NCBI RefSeq assembly: GCF_963518325.1
Contig: NZ_CAUQJB010000004.1
Coordinates: 233,203 to 297,202 of the forward strand
Source of the DNA: Vagococcus_D sp963518325
GTDB taxonomy: Bacteria > Bacillota > Bacilli > Lactobacillales > Vagococcaceae
Reading direction: 5' to 3'
Length of the DNA stretch: 64,000 bases
Of this stretch, positions 8,756 to 18,118 are shown in pieces. A program made the translations under genes and the position numbers. How positions within the stretch are numbered: position 1 is the stretch's first letter; every line of letters starts with the position of its first letter. Under the pieces are notes generated by a model, which saw only the letters and a program-made list of their open reading frames with translations, had not been told where the DNA came from and searched no databases.

Positions 8756-10033
8756 TTAGTTACTTGCTTCAATATCTGTATTGGCTTGCTCATCGGCCTT
8801 GGCCATCGCTTCTTTAAAGGATAATGACCCATCCAATGCTTTCGGCACAAAGTTTTTATAAGCCGTGTCAATGGTCGTTAAGCTCACCCCTTTTTGCCAA
8901 GGTGTGGCATATTCCCAAGCTTCCAAATGAACATTCAAATCAGCATTATCAGTTATTTTAGTCGTTTCTGCCACATCTTGACGACTTGGCAATGTCCCTG
9001 TTCCTTCTACCCAAAGGGCCATGCCCTCTGTTCCCGTTGCATATTGAATCCACTTATCAGCTAACTCACTGTTCTTGGTTCCCGCGTATTTACCCCAACC
9101 AACAGAAAACATCATGGAGCCTTGATCCTCTTTATAAGTAGGCATTTCTCTAACTGTAAACTTAATTTTTTTGTACTCATCTTTCAAGGTTTGGTAAACC
9201 CAATTCCCTTCATCCATAATGGCCAGTTTACCAGCCCCAAAAGCCTCGCCATTCCATCCCATGCCAATCTCCTGTGGAGTCACAAATGCTTTAGTATTTA
9301 CTAATTCTTTCAAAATTGATAAGTTATCAACAATTTTAGCATTAGCTAAATCAGCCAAGCCATCCTTCGTCTCAATGGATAGATCACCACGCTGAGCAAG
9401 ATGCAAATTACGGGCCATCTCAGGATTGTAACTCATGGCAAATACTTTCCCTTTCCCATAGACCTCATCAATCTTCTTCTGGAAATCTGGTAACCAAGAG
9501 ACTAAGTTTTCAAACGATTTCGGTACGTCGTCAACAGAAACACCAGTTTTTTCAAAAACATCTGTATTAAAATACAAGGCTAACGTTGATAAATCTTTTG
9601 GAACTGCATATAACTTGTCATCTGTAGAGAAGGTCTCAACCAACTTATCGTAAAACTTGTCACTAGCCATCTTCTCCTTATCCAGCTCCATCAACGCACC
9701 ATTTTCCGAGAAAAACGGATACATTGAAGCGTCTACATAAAAAGCATCCGGCGCTGTCTTTCCAATCAAATCAGCTTGAATTTGCGTATTGTACTCGGTA
9801 TAGACTTTTTTCTCAATCTTAGCCCCTGTCTCTTTTTCAAACTGGCTAATCAACTTGCTTAACGATTGTTCTTCAGACTCATTTCCACCCCAGACACCAA
9901 TTTTTAATGTGTCCCCAGTAAAATCTGTCTTTTCTGCTCCACTTCCCTGGTCCTTGCCACCACAAGCAACCAAACTCAAGACCGCCACACCTAAAAGTAA
10001 ACTCATTCCCAATGCTTTTAATTTCCTCTTCAT
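8756..10033 (-). CDS. Sugar-binding lipoprotein of ABC importer
   Basis: 425 residues. Lipoprotein signal with lipobox LSLVACGG (Cys about residue 24), then a solute-binding family 1 fold (LKIGVWGGNESEEQSLSKL at the start of the mature domain). Anchored outside the cell, it delivers an oligosaccharide to the MalF/MalG-type channel. Family 1 proteins bind many sugars. The linked GH65 phosphorylase suggests an alpha-linked glucose disaccharide such as maltose or kojibiose (inference). RBS AGGAGG. Confidence 0.92.
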   Translation of the reverse strand: MKRKLKALGMSLLLGVAVLSLVACGGKDQGSGAEKTDFTGDTLKIGVWGGNESEEQSLSKLISQFEKETGAKIEKKVYTEYNTQIQADLIGKTAPDAFYVDASMYPFFSENGALMELDKEKMASDKFYDKLVETFSTDDKLYAVPKDLSTLALYFNTDVFEKTGVSVDDVPKSFENLVSWLPDFQKKIDEVYGKGKVFAMSYNPEMARNLHLAQRGDLSIETKDGLADLANAKIVDNLSILKELVNTKAFVTPQEIGMGWNGEAFGAGKLAIMDEGNWVYQTLKDEYKKIKFTVREMPTYKEDQGSMMFSVGWGKYAGTKNSELADKWIQYATGTEGMALWVEGTGTLPSRQDVAETTKITDNADLNVHLEAWEYATPWQKGVSLTTIDTAYKNFVPKALDGSLSFKEAMAKADEQANTDIEASN

Positions 10034-10068
10034 CGAATATTCCTCCTAATATAATAGTGTTATAACGC

Positions 10069-10219
10069 CTCTAGTTTCCAACTGTCGAAAAATCGAAAAC
10101 TAGAGACATCGGTAAAACAATTCCAACAGATAATTCTTAGCAAAAAGTGGTCCGTTCAGCATCCTTTAGCTGAACCGTTAATGTTTGTCCTTGATCGTTT
10201 AGCAAGAACTGGCTAAACG
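10069..10219 (-). promoter_or_regulatory. Three hairpins between GH65 and binding-protein genes
   Basis: The 192-bp gap holds three inverted repeats: a 9-bp arm at 10069-10105 (CTCTAGTTT), a perfect 7-bp arm at 10154-10175 (GTTCAGC), and a perfect 8-bp arm at 10196-10219 (CGTTTAGC). None has a proper T-run. Protection or processing of the mRNA upstream of the binding-protein gene is the likely job. Confidence 0.5.
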
Positions 10220-10225
10220 ACGATG

Positions 10226-12553
10226 TTAACTTAAAGAAATAGTCACCGAATCAAGGACTGTATACTCACATCCACGAGTCGTAAAGGTAACTGGACTAAT
10301 TTGATTTTTATTGGTAACAATCAGCTCGTCTGTCGTCACCAACATTTCCAGTTCATTTTGATGCCAGAAGATACTGTAACGCAGTTCTTGCCAAGCTTTA
10401 GGTAAATGAGGATTAATACGCAGTTGGCCATCTAACGCACGAACACCGCCAAAACCAAAGACCGTCATCAACCAAATACCACCTAATGAAGCGGCATGAA
10501 TCCCTTCATCAGAAGAGGTCATAGCTGGCCCCATATCAATATTAGTCGCTTCTTTAAACAAGTCATAAGACAACTCAATCTCACCTAAATCCGCAGCTAA
10601 GGCACTGTGAGTCGAAAGGGATAAGGATGAATCATGCATGGTTTTAGGCTCATAATAATGCCAGTTTGCCAATTTAACTTCCTCTGAAAAAAGATGTTCA
10701 AATAAGTAAATAAGTAACAAAACATCTGCCTGCTTAGTAATTTGCATGTTATTCACTTGTTCTAAATTGTATTTATGGAACAAGGTTCCGACTTGCTCAT
10801 CTTGCTTGTATGACTCTAAGGGAATTATTTTTTTGCTTAAATAAGTGTCATCCTGCGGAATAACCAGATCCTGATTTGGTTCTGGAATAACTAATTTATC
10901 CACCTTCGCGAGCCACTCAGGATAAACCCGTTCCAAGGCCAACTTTTGAGACAAGAAGTCAAAAAGCACTGGTTTCGATTTCTTCAGCTCTTCATAAATA
11001 CCAATCGCTTTTTGAATGTTCCATTTTGCCGTATAGTTAGTAAAGGCATTATTATCCACATGCTCCTTATACTCATCTGGACCAATCACTTCATTAATAT
11101 GATATGTCTCAGTTGCCTCGTCCCACTCCAGACGACTCGCCCAAAACTTAGCCGTATCCAAAATAATCTCATAGCCTTTGGTTTCCAAGAATCCCTGATC
11201 GCCAACTGCTTCCACATACTGATTAACTCCGTAAGCTACATCACTCGTAATGTGCTGTTCGATAAATCCAGACCATATTTTGGTGGCTTTTCCTGTCACA
11301 ATATCAGCAGCCCCCCAAACGGGTGTCGTTTCACCATCTTCAATCCAAGCAGACTCCCAGGGGAATTGTGCCCCTTCGTAGCCATTTTCTTCAGCTTTAC
11401 GATGAGCTCCCTGTAACCCGTGATAACGAAATTCCAGCAATCCTCGGGCAATCTCCGGATGAGTGTAGGTAAAATAAGGCAACATAAAAATCTCCGTGTC
11501 CCAAAAAGTGTGTCCCTTATAGCCTTCACCAGACAAGCCCTTAGCCCCAATATTCATGCGATTATCATGGGCAGGTGTCATCACATGTAAATGATACTTA
11601 GCGAAATTAAGTGCCACTTGATCCTGATGATTACTTGAGGTAATCGTAATTGGGGCAATCCGCCAAACCTTTCGATTCCAAGCTTCAGCTGACTCTGCCA
11701 ACAATCGATCAAAGCCTTTTTCTTCCGCCTCTTTTAACTCACTTAACCCCTTGGCTTCAATTGCTTTTAGCCCTTGGCCCTCATGTTCCAAATCACGGCT
11801 CGTATGAATCGTTGACACTTTTTCAATTGTCAGCTCTTGCCCCTCTTCCAGACTTAGCCAGTACTTATTGTAAATTTGACGCCGGCGCATCTCAATCCGT
11901 GATTTTAATTGATCTGAGGCCACAGAAAAATGATGGACAGTAGTCTGAACCACATCAATAGCCGATTGCGTGGTCTCTGAGGTCATTTGCATAAACCGAC
12001 CTTCAAACAGGTGTTTTTCCCCTTCTGAAAAATGTTGTGAGCCACTATTGGTTTGCTGACCGTCTATACCCGAAACAAGTTCCAAGTCAATGGGATTGCC
12101 CAAGGCTTTAATGATGACTTTCTGACCCATTAAATGCCGTTGATCCATTGAGATAAAGCGACTAAATTGAAAGGAAACCACTTTTCCACCAGGTGTTCGC
12201 CAGGTAAAGGAACGACTTAACTCCCCCGTCTTAAGATTTAATCGCCGCGTATAATCACTAATCTTGCCTTGAGTTAAATCCAACCAGTCCTGATCCACTT
12301 TAATTTTCATCTGAATCAAATCAGGAAGATTAGGCAATTCGGTTACTTCCTGTTCATCAAATTTGTTGAAAGTCCCAGCGACAAAGGTATTTCTCACTTC
12401 ATTTAAATAGTTTTCTTCTGTGGTACCACGTTGGCCCATATAGCCATTTCCCAAACACATAATCGACTCATACTTGCCTAACCACTCAGGGTTAAAAAAA
12501 GACTCTTCAATTATCCAAGAAGTTTCCTCGGGTAGTCTAACACTTGAATTCAT
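10226..12553 (-). CDS. GH65 disaccharide phosphorylase (maltose/kojibiose type)
   Basis: 775 residues, normal for family 65. The N-terminal sandwich domain opens with LGNGYMGQRGTTEE; the (alpha/alpha)6 catalytic domain carries GEGYKGHTFWDTEIFMLPY (about 345-363) and the general-acid motif EVIGPDEYKEHVDNNAFTN (about 484-502). It splits an alpha-glucobiose with phosphate into beta-glucose 1-phosphate and glucose. The sequence looks closer to YcjT/YvdK-like members than to trehalose phosphorylases, but linkage specificity cannot be fixed. The product fits the divergent beta-phosphoglucomutase. A perfect 16-bp operator sits 15 bp upstream. Confidence 0.9.
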   Translation of the reverse strand: MNSSVRLPEETSWIIEESFFNPEWLGKYESIMCLGNGYMGQRGTTEENYLNEVRNTFVAGTFNKFDEQEVTELPNLPDLIQMKIKVDQDWLDLTQGKISDYTRRLNLKTGELSRSFTWRTPGGKVVSFQFSRFISMDQRHLMGQKVIIKALGNPIDLELVSGIDGQQTNSGSQHFSEGEKHLFEGRFMQMTSETTQSAIDVVQTTVHHFSVASDQLKSRIEMRRRQIYNKYWLSLEEGQELTIEKVSTIHTSRDLEHEGQGLKAIEAKGLSELKEAEEKGFDRLLAESAEAWNRKVWRIAPITITSSNHQDQVALNFAKYHLHVMTPAHDNRMNIGAKGLSGEGYKGHTFWDTEIFMLPYFTYTHPEIARGLLEFRYHGLQGAHRKAEENGYEGAQFPWESAWIEDGETTPVWGAADIVTGKATKIWSGFIEQHITSDVAYGVNQYVEAVGDQGFLETKGYEIILDTAKFWASRLEWDEATETYHINEVIGPDEYKEHVDNNAFTNYTAKWNIQKAIGIYEELKKSKPVLFDFLSQKLALERVYPEWLAKVDKLVIPEPNQDLVIPQDDTYLSKKIIPLESYKQDEQVGTLFHKYNLEQVNNMQITKQADVLLLIYLFEHLFSEEVKLANWHYYEPKTMHDSSLSLSTHSALAADLGEIELSYDLFKEATNIDMGPAMTSSDEGIHAASLGGIWLMTVFGFGGVRALDGQLRINPHLPKAWQELRYSIFWHQNELEMLVTTDELIVTNKNQISPVTFTTRGCEYTVLDSVTISLS

Positions 12554-12568
12554 ACAGTAACTCTCCTA

Positions 12569-12584
12569 ACTAAAACGTTTTAGT
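12569..12584. promoter_or_regulatory. LacI-type operator before GH65 gene
   Basis: A perfect 16-bp palindrome, ACTAAAACGTTTTAGT, with the central CG typical of LacI/GalR operators. It lies between the 98-residue gene and the GH65 ribosome site. Confidence 0.8.
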
Positions 12585-12599
12585 AACCATTAAAAAAAA

Positions 12600-12896
12600 T
12601 TAGCGTTGATAGAAATAATGATTGGACCGCAATGCTGTCACAATTAAACCAGCCAATAACAAACCAATAATCAAGATGATCTTTAGTTGAAGCACCAATG
12701 CTCCCACTGTAAAAAACAAACTAAACCAGCCAAACTCTCTTAATAACTCTTTAGCATCATAATGTTTGCGATGGCGAAAGGCAATGATATAACAGGCCAT
12801 CAACATAACAAGTGATGCTAAAACCAAGCTGGTTGTATTCAAATTAGCTAAGCCATTTTTGGCTAGAGGGTCTACTGCTACTGCCACTACGCTCAT
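12600..12896 (-). CDS. Small membrane protein, unknown
   Basis: 98 residues with three hydrophobic stretches (about 22-40, 55-70 and 70-88). Its start overlaps the stop of the RDD-family gene by 4 bp, so the two are translationally coupled. I do not recognise the family; B. subtilis has a different small membrane gene (yvdJ) at the equivalent place in its maltose operon. Confidence 0.65.
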   Translation of the reverse strand: MSVVAVAVDPLAKNGLANLNTTSLVLASLVMLMACYIIAFRHRKHYDAKELLREFGWFSLFFTVGALVLQLKIILIIGLLLAGLIVTALRSNHYFYQR

Positions 12897-13321
12897 TTCA
12901 GCTCTCCTTCCAAGGCCATTCGCTCTAGGATTACCTCTGATTCTCCAAGATAATCATGAAGGGCTTTGCCTTTCATTTTTAACACCACCACACTAAGAAG
13001 CACGAAGACAGGACCTACGTAAGGTAAAAAATATAACAATTTCGCGGCCTCCCTCATCCCTTTCTTAACCAGAGGTGCTTTCACTCCGTCCTGATAAACT
13101 GTCACCATTCTACCAAGCTTCTTACCTAAAGTTCGCTTGAAACTATCTGAAAAAAGAATGTTATACGCAACAAACATTGCTTGTCCATATAAGTCACTGA
13201 CTTTAAAGGGGATATCAAACACCAGGACGCAAATTGCTAGGACCGGAAGATAGACCAACACAAGATCAATCAAAAAACTTAAGGTTCGCAAGATAAAATT
13301 TTGCCAACTCATTTCTGTCAA
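12893..13321 (-). CDS. RDD-family membrane protein
   Basis: 142 residues. Begins with a polar stretch and RTLSFLIDLVLVYLPVLAI, the RDD pattern (conserved Arg and Asp flanking the first helix); later FKRTLGKKLGRMVTV is the typical cytoplasmic loop. It is the first gene after the minus-strand promoter of the disaccharide operon. RDD proteins are linked to transport or ion tolerance; why one belongs to this operon is unclear. Confidence 0.75.
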   Translation of the reverse strand: MTEMSWQNFILRTLSFLIDLVLVYLPVLAICVLVFDIPFKVSDLYGQAMFVAYNILFSDSFKRTLGKKLGRMVTVYQDGVKAPLVKKGMREAAKLLYFLPYVGPVFVLLSVVVLKMKGKALHDYLGESEVILERMALEGELK

Positions 13322-13329
13322 CTCCTTTC

Positions 13330-13347
13330 AGCGAAAACCTTTTCGGT
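13330..13347. promoter_or_regulatory. Imperfect operator-like palindrome
   Basis: AGCGAAAACCTTTTCGGT lies just downstream of the minus-strand -10, where a repressor would block transcription. It shares AAAAC/TTTT with the two better operators, but the arms differ. Confidence 0.4.
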
Positions 13348-13358
13348 ATATGAGTCAA

Positions 13359-13386
13359 ATTATAGCACGTTTAAAATCAAAATCAA
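13359..13386 (-). promoter_or_regulatory. Promoter of disaccharide operon
   Basis: On the minus strand: -35 TTGATT (13381-13386), 16-bp spacer, perfect -10 TATAAT (13359-13364). It drives the RDD, membrane-protein, GH65 and importer genes. Confidence 0.75.
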
Positions 13387-13406
13387 CCATTTTTTTATTT
13401 TTCGAC

Positions 13407-13435
13407 TTGTAAAATATTTTTTTATCAGGTATTAT
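13407..13435 (+). promoter_or_regulatory. Promoter of beta-phosphoglucomutase gene
   Basis: -35 TTGTAA (13407-13412), 17-bp spacer, -10 TATTAT (13430-13435). It is divergent from the operon promoter 21 bp away. Confidence 0.7.
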
Positions 13436-13443
13436 TCAATTTA

Positions 13444-13459
13444 ACAAAAACGTTTTAGG
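13444..13459. promoter_or_regulatory. LacI-type operator overlapping pgmB leader
   Basis: ACAAAAACGTTTTAGG matches the perfect operator at 12569 in 14 of 16 positions and overlaps the AGGAGG ribosome site of pgmB. Confidence 0.7.
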
Positions 13460-13471
13460 AGGAATAATTAC

Positions 13472-14128
13472 ATGTTTAAAGCAATTGCCTTTGATCTAGA
13501 TGGTGTCATTACCGATACTGCCAACTATCATTACCAAGCTTGGAAAGCCCTAGGAAAAGACTTAGGAATTTCGATTGACCGCCAGTTTAACGAGGAACTA
13601 AAAGGGATTTCCCGAATGGCCTCCCTAGAAAAAATATTAGCCTTTGGAAACAAAGAGAACCAGCTTTCTGACACGCAAAAAAAGGAGCTGGCTGCTAAAA
13701 AAAATGCTCATTACTTATCACTCATCAAAAAGATTTCTCCAAAAGATATCTTACCGGGAATTAGTGATTTACTAGTAGAACTGAAAGAAGCCAAGATTCA
13801 ACTAGTGATCGCCTCTGCCAGTAAAAATGCACCCATTATCTTAGATGGTTTAGGTATCAAAGACTATTTTGACGCAATCATTGACCCAGATAGCCTGGCA
13901 AATGGCAAGCCCGATCCAGAGATCTTCACGCGGTCTGCTGAAGTTCTCGGTCTATCTCCCAGCGACTTAATAGGAATTGAGGATTCTGCAGCTGGCATTC
14001 AAAGTATTAATGGAGCCAACATGTTTTCAGTCGGCGTAGGCGATGCCACATCTATGAGAGAAGCCGATAGTCGCCTTCCTTCTACGGCTGGACTTTCCCT
14101 TGATTACCTAATCCGCGTATTTAACTAG
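13472..14128 (+). CDS. pgmB: Beta-phosphoglucomutase
   Basis: 218 residues, HAD family subclass I. Motif I FDLDGVITDTANYHYQAWK (about 8-26) holds the nucleophile Asp, the acid-base Asp and the cap-domain residues typical of beta-PGM; motif II VIASASKNA (about 111-119); motif III GKPDPEIF; motif IV GIEDSAAGI. It turns beta-glucose 1-phosphate from the GH65 phosphorylase into glucose 6-phosphate. The divergent arrangement and a shared operator sequence fit coordinate control. Confidence 0.95.
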   Translation: MFKAIAFDLDGVITDTANYHYQAWKALGKDLGISIDRQFNEELKGISRMASLEKILAFGNKENQLSDTQKKELAAKKNAHYLSLIKKISPKDILPGISDLLVELKEAKIQLVIASASKNAPIILDGLGIKDYFDAIIDPDSLANGKPDPEIFTRSAEVLGLSPSDLIGIEDSAAGIQSINGANMFSVGVGDATSMREADSRLPSTAGLSLDYLIRVFN

Positions 14129-14140
14129 CTACTACCAGTA

Positions 14141-14171
14141 ACGCCCTCACTCCTGCAAAGAGTTGGGGCGT
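14141..14171 (+). terminator. Probable terminator after pgmB
   Basis: Stem ACGCCCTCACTC / GAGTTGGGGCGT is followed by a weak CTCTTCGATTT tail. The T-run is poor. Confidence 0.4.
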
Positions 14172-14417
14172 CTCTTCGATTTCCACAAAACTAATTATTC
14201 CCCCTTCTAAAGACTATGGTAAAATATAACTATATACAAATGGTGCCCTTTAGTTGGCCAAATCATCACAACCTATCCTTTTAGTCAGCCGAATTAAGAA
14301 CCAAATGTCTCGTAATGATGAGGGGTTATACCGACCTGCCTGAACGATTAGCAGATTCTATAATCCTTCCTAACCTGTCAATTATCGGATTAAAAACCAC
14401 ACTTAGGAGAACACAAC

Positions 14418-15194
14418 ATGGAACTATTTTTCAAACGACTCATTCAACGCAAAGAACAACTAAGCCGCTTAGAAAACCAAGTCTTAGAATATATGATGGA
14501 ACACCCTAGGGAGGTTGTCGAATCCACTTTGGAAGAACTTTCAAAAAAAATCTACGCCTCTACTGCTACCATCAGTCGAACCTGTAAAGCCCTTGGCTAT
14601 TCAGGTTATCAGGAATTGCGCATCGTCTTAACCCAATACGTCTCACGAAAACCAACAGAACCAAAGGTCATTAGCGAAGACTCGCCAATCAATGGGACCA
14701 GTCAGCGAGTTTTACGTGAAGTCACAGGAACTCTGAACCAATTAGCAACCTTTGATTTAGATAAAGCCATGAAAATGATTCAAGATAGTCGCACGATTGA
14801 ATTTATTGGGGTTGGCGCCTCTTACACCAACTGCGTCGAAGCTGCCCGTAAACTGACCTTTGCTGGACGTCCCAGTAACGCCCGTGAAGACTGGGATGAG
14901 CTACGAGCAGTCGCTCAAGCCATGACTTCTGCTGATTTGGCGGTAGTTGTCTCTTACAGTGGCGAAACCTTGCACATCATGGAATATACGACCATTCTAA
15001 CTAATAATCAGGTGCCTATTTTAGCCATTACTGGTGATACCCACAATACCTTAGCCCAGCGAGCCACGCTCAACTGCCCCGTCACGATTGAAACACGTTA
15101 CTTGGACACCCTTGACCTCAGTTCACGAGTGCCATTAAGCCTGGGACTAGAGTACATCGTTCACGCCTATATCTTGGAAAGTCACGGGCTGTAA
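14418..15194 (+). CDS. RpiR/MurR-family transcriptional regulator
   Basis: 258 residues. N-terminal RpiR helix-turn-helix (LEELSKKIYASTATISRTCK, about 39-58) and a C-terminal SIS sugar-phosphate domain (about 105-245: FIGVGASYTN, VVVSYSGETLHIM). It probably senses a sugar phosphate made by the neighbouring PTS and controls malX-malY. ATG at 14418 follows TTAGGAG. About 240 bp of leader precede it, with no clear operator. Confidence 0.88.
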   Translation: MELFFKRLIQRKEQLSRLENQVLEYMMEHPREVVESTLEELSKKIYASTATISRTCKALGYSGYQELRIVLTQYVSRKPTEPKVISEDSPINGTSQRVLREVTGTLNQLATFDLDKAMKMIQDSRTIEFIGVGASYTNCVEAARKLTFAGRPSNAREDWDELRAVAQAMTSADLAVVVSYSGETLHIMEYTTILTNNQVPILAITGDTHNTLAQRATLNCPVTIETRYLDTLDLSSRVPLSLGLEYIVHAYILESHGL

Positions 15195-15318
15195 ACTCAT
15201 ACAGAAAATGTAACACCATTCTTAATACCCCAGACTCATTGTGAAAGCGAAATCAGAGGAGTACACTGGGGTTATCAATTTAGGAATAGTTTTCCTAGAA
15301 AAAAATGGAGTGAATCGA

Positions 15319-16872
15319 ATGAAGAAAAAGCAGTCCTTTTGGGAATTTTTTCAAGGTTTAGGCAAGACGTTTATGTTACCGATTGCATTGTTAGCCTGCA
15401 TGGGGTTATTTTTAGGGATTGGTAGTGCCTTTACCTCACCTACTACCCTTGATGTTTTACCTTTTTTAAATCAGGAATGGTTACAAGTAACCTTCCAATT
15501 TATGTCGACGATTGGTGGTTTTGCTTTTACGTATCTGCCAATTATGTTCGCCATGGCAATTCCTCTAGGTCTTGTCCGCTATGAAAAAGGCGTTGCCGCC
15601 TTCTCTGGATTTGTCGGCTTCGTTGTGATGAACTTATCCATTAATTTTTATTTAACCCTTAACAATCGAATTGTTGAAGCAGACCAAGTGAAAGAAGTTG
15701 GTCAAAGTTTTGTCATGGGGATTCAAACCATCGAAATGGGTGTACTAGGTGGCATTATCGTGGGGATTATCGTTTACTTACTCCACAATAAATTTTATGA
15801 TATTGTATTGCCCGATGCCTTTGCCTTCTTCGGCGGCTCACGGTTTGTCCCAATTATCTCGGCCGTTGCATTAGGAATTACTGGTCTGATCATCCCCCTT
15901 ATCTGGCCTATCTTTGCGATTGCCATTACTGGCATCGGTCAATTAATTCAAAAATCTGGCGTTTTTGGTCCCATGCTTTTCGGGACAGGGGAACGGATTC
16001 TTTTGCCATTCGGCCTTCACCACATCTTAGTCGCCATGATCCGCTTTACTGAAGCTGGTGGCACGCAAATTGTCGATGGGGAAACCGTCTCTGGCGCGCT
16101 CAATATCTTTTATGCACAATTAGCTAGCGGTGAACCCATTAGTCCCGCAGCTACCGCCTTCCTGTCACAAGGAAAAATGCCAACCTTCATGTTTGGTTTA
16201 CCAGCCGCTGCCTTAGCTATGTATCGGACAGCACGTCCTGAAAACCGTCGCATGGTTAAAGGCTTACTATTATCCGGCGTATTCGCCACATTTGTAACAG
16301 GAATTACCGAACCAATTGAGTTCCTCTTCCTATTTGCAGCACCTTTATTGTATGCCTTCCATGCCATTATGACCGGCTTAGGCTTTATGGTCATGGCCAT
16401 TTTAGGCGTCACTATTGGCAATACTGATGGTGGTATCTTAGACTTTATCATCTTTGGCGTTCTTCAAGGGACAGATACGAAATGGTATCTAGTCTTAATC
16501 GTAGGAGCCATTTGGTTCGCAATTTATTACAGCGTCTTTACCTTTGCGATTAAAAAATTCAACATCAACACACCTGGACGTGAAAAACAAGACATCCAAG
16601 TCAGCGATGACGAAGCTGCCTTTAAGAAAAAAGGCAAGTACGATAACGAAGGCATTCTGATGGCTCTTGGCGGCAAAACAAATATCGATTCATTGGATAA
16701 CTGTATCACCCGATTACGTCTAGTCGTCTCTGATATGAGTCTAGTACAAGAAGCCGAACTAAAACAATTAGGCGCATTAGGAGTCGTTAAATTAGACGAT
16801 CACAATGTTCAAGTTATTATCGGTAGCCAAGTTGCCAGTGTTAAAAATGCCATCGAACGCATGATGGAATAA
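15319..16872 (+). CDS. malX: PTS EIICB, MalX-like maltose/glucose permease
   Basis: 517 residues from ATG 15319, which follows TGGAG at good spacing; the reading frame extends 26 codons further up, without a better ribosome site. The N-terminal ~390 residues are a multi-span EIIC of the glucose superfamily (LLPFGLHHIL, GITEPIEFLFLFAAPLLY). The C-terminal ~90 residues are an EIIB with the phosphoryl cysteine in NIDSLDNCITRLRL. No EIIA domain is present, so a separate EIIA is needed. The pairing with malY mirrors the E. coli malXY operon. The substrate could be maltose or glucose. Confidence 0.85.
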   Translation: MKKKQSFWEFFQGLGKTFMLPIALLACMGLFLGIGSAFTSPTTLDVLPFLNQEWLQVTFQFMSTIGGFAFTYLPIMFAMAIPLGLVRYEKGVAAFSGFVGFVVMNLSINFYLTLNNRIVEADQVKEVGQSFVMGIQTIEMGVLGGIIVGIIVYLLHNKFYDIVLPDAFAFFGGSRFVPIISAVALGITGLIIPLIWPIFAIAITGIGQLIQKSGVFGPMLFGTGERILLPFGLHHILVAMIRFTEAGGTQIVDGETVSGALNIFYAQLASGEPISPAATAFLSQGKMPTFMFGLPAAALAMYRTARPENRRMVKGLLLSGVFATFVTGITEPIEFLFLFAAPLLYAFHAIMTGLGFMVMAILGVTIGNTDGGILDFIIFGVLQGTDTKWYLVLIVGAIWFAIYYSVFTFAIKKFNINTPGREKQDIQVSDDEAAFKKKGKYDNEGILMALGGKTNIDSLDNCITRLRLVVSDMSLVQEAELKQLGALGVVKLDDHNVQVIIGSQVASVKNAIERMME

Positions 16873-16886
16873 AGGAAGAGATAATA

Positions 16887-18071
16887 GTGAAAAACAAATT
16901 TGATAAAGTAACCAACCGACTAGGAACGTTTTGTACACAGTGGGACTATATCGAAGATCGTTTTGGCGAAAAAAAACTTTTACCTTTTTCCGTCTCCGAT
17001 ACCGATTTTAGCGTCCCTGTCGAAATAACTGACAGTCTGAAAAAACGCATGGAACACGACATCTTTGGCTACACCCGATGGAATCACCACACCTTTAAAG
17101 ACGCCGTTCTTCATTGGTACGACAGCCGTTTTCATTGCCAATTAAACAGTGACTGGCTAGTTTACAGCCCATCTGTCATTTATTCCATTAGTCAATTAAT
17201 CAACAGTCAATCTCAGGAAGGCGATGGGGTCTTAATTCAGACCCCTGCCTACGACGCATTTTACAAAACCATTAACGCCAATAATCGACAAGTGATTGAA
17301 AATCCATTAAGCTATGAAAATGGTCACTATGAGATTGATTTTGCTTTATTAGACACCCAACTTGCCGTTCCAACAACTAAAATACTCTTACTTTGTAGCC
17401 CCCACAATCCCACAGGTCGAGTATGGCGCAAAGAAGAACTAGAGCAACTCATTGAGTTGTGCCATAAACATCATGTCTTTCTGATTTCTGATGATATTCA
17501 CATGGACGTGTTGCGTCAAGGACAACAGCACATTCCTTTGACCGAATTAAGTACAAACAAGATGGCCATCTGCACGTCAGCCAGTAAAACCTTTAATATA
17601 CCAGGGCTGATTTTCTCTTACGTTATCATCCCCGATCCAGCTGTCAGAGAGACTTTTTTAAGACAATTAAAAGAAAAAGACGGCCTCTCATCCAGCAGTA
17701 TCTTTGGCATGTACGCCACTGTGGAAGCTTACAATCACTGCAACTACTGGGTGGATGAACTAAATGAGTATATCGATTCTAACTTCACGGTTGTCGAAGA
17801 CTATTTAGAGACACATTTACCAACCATCACCCTAGCTCATAGTGAAGCCACCTACTTGGCCTGGTTAGATGTTAGCCAACTGCCATACACTAGCGAACAA
17901 CTCCAACAAGCCCTCATTACCATTGGAAAAGTCGCAATTATGCCAGGTGCCACCTATGGAACGACTGGTGAACATTTCTTGCGCTTAAACCTTGGCTGCT
18001 CTCAGACTAAATTATTGGATGGCTTAAGCCGACTGAAAAAAGCAGTTGATTATTTGAACACTCAACATTAG
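16887..18071 (+). CDS. malY: MalY/PatB-type PLP aminotransferase-like C-S lyase
   Basis: 394 residues, fold-type I PLP enzyme. Seen: FSVSDTDF near the N-terminus (about 33-40), SPHNPTGRVW (about 171-180), SDDIHMD (about 201-207), and the Schiff-base lysine in CTSASKTFNIPGL (about 230-242). MalY/PatB proteins have cystathionine beta-lyase activity, and E. coli MalY also modulates the maltose regulator. The gene is 14 bp after malX, in the same operon. A strong terminator follows. Confidence 0.9.
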   Translation: MKNKFDKVTNRLGTFCTQWDYIEDRFGEKKLLPFSVSDTDFSVPVEITDSLKKRMEHDIFGYTRWNHHTFKDAVLHWYDSRFHCQLNSDWLVYSPSVIYSISQLINSQSQEGDGVLIQTPAYDAFYKTINANNRQVIENPLSYENGHYEIDFALLDTQLAVPTTKILLLCSPHNPTGRVWRKEELEQLIELCHKHHVFLISDDIHMDVLRQGQQHIPLTELSTNKMAICTSASKTFNIPGLIFSYVIIPDPAVRETFLRQLKEKDGLSSSSIFGMYATVEAYNHCNYWVDELNEYIDSNFTVVEDYLETHLPTITLAHSEATYLAWLDVSQLPYTSEQLQQALITIGKVAIMPGATYGTTGEHFLRLNLGCSQTKLLDGLSRLKKAVDYLNTQH

Positions 18072-18118
18072 CTAAGGTAGACACCGTCTAGAATCTAGCG
18101 GAAGTGATTTATATATCC

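Noticed and set aside
10946..11416. Long plus-strand open frame inside the GH65 gene
   Set aside because: Complete overlap with a well-supported gene on the other strand, no ribosome site and no domain.
11650..11943. Plus-strand open frame inside the GH65 gene
   Set aside because: Same reason: antisense shadow of conserved coding sequence.
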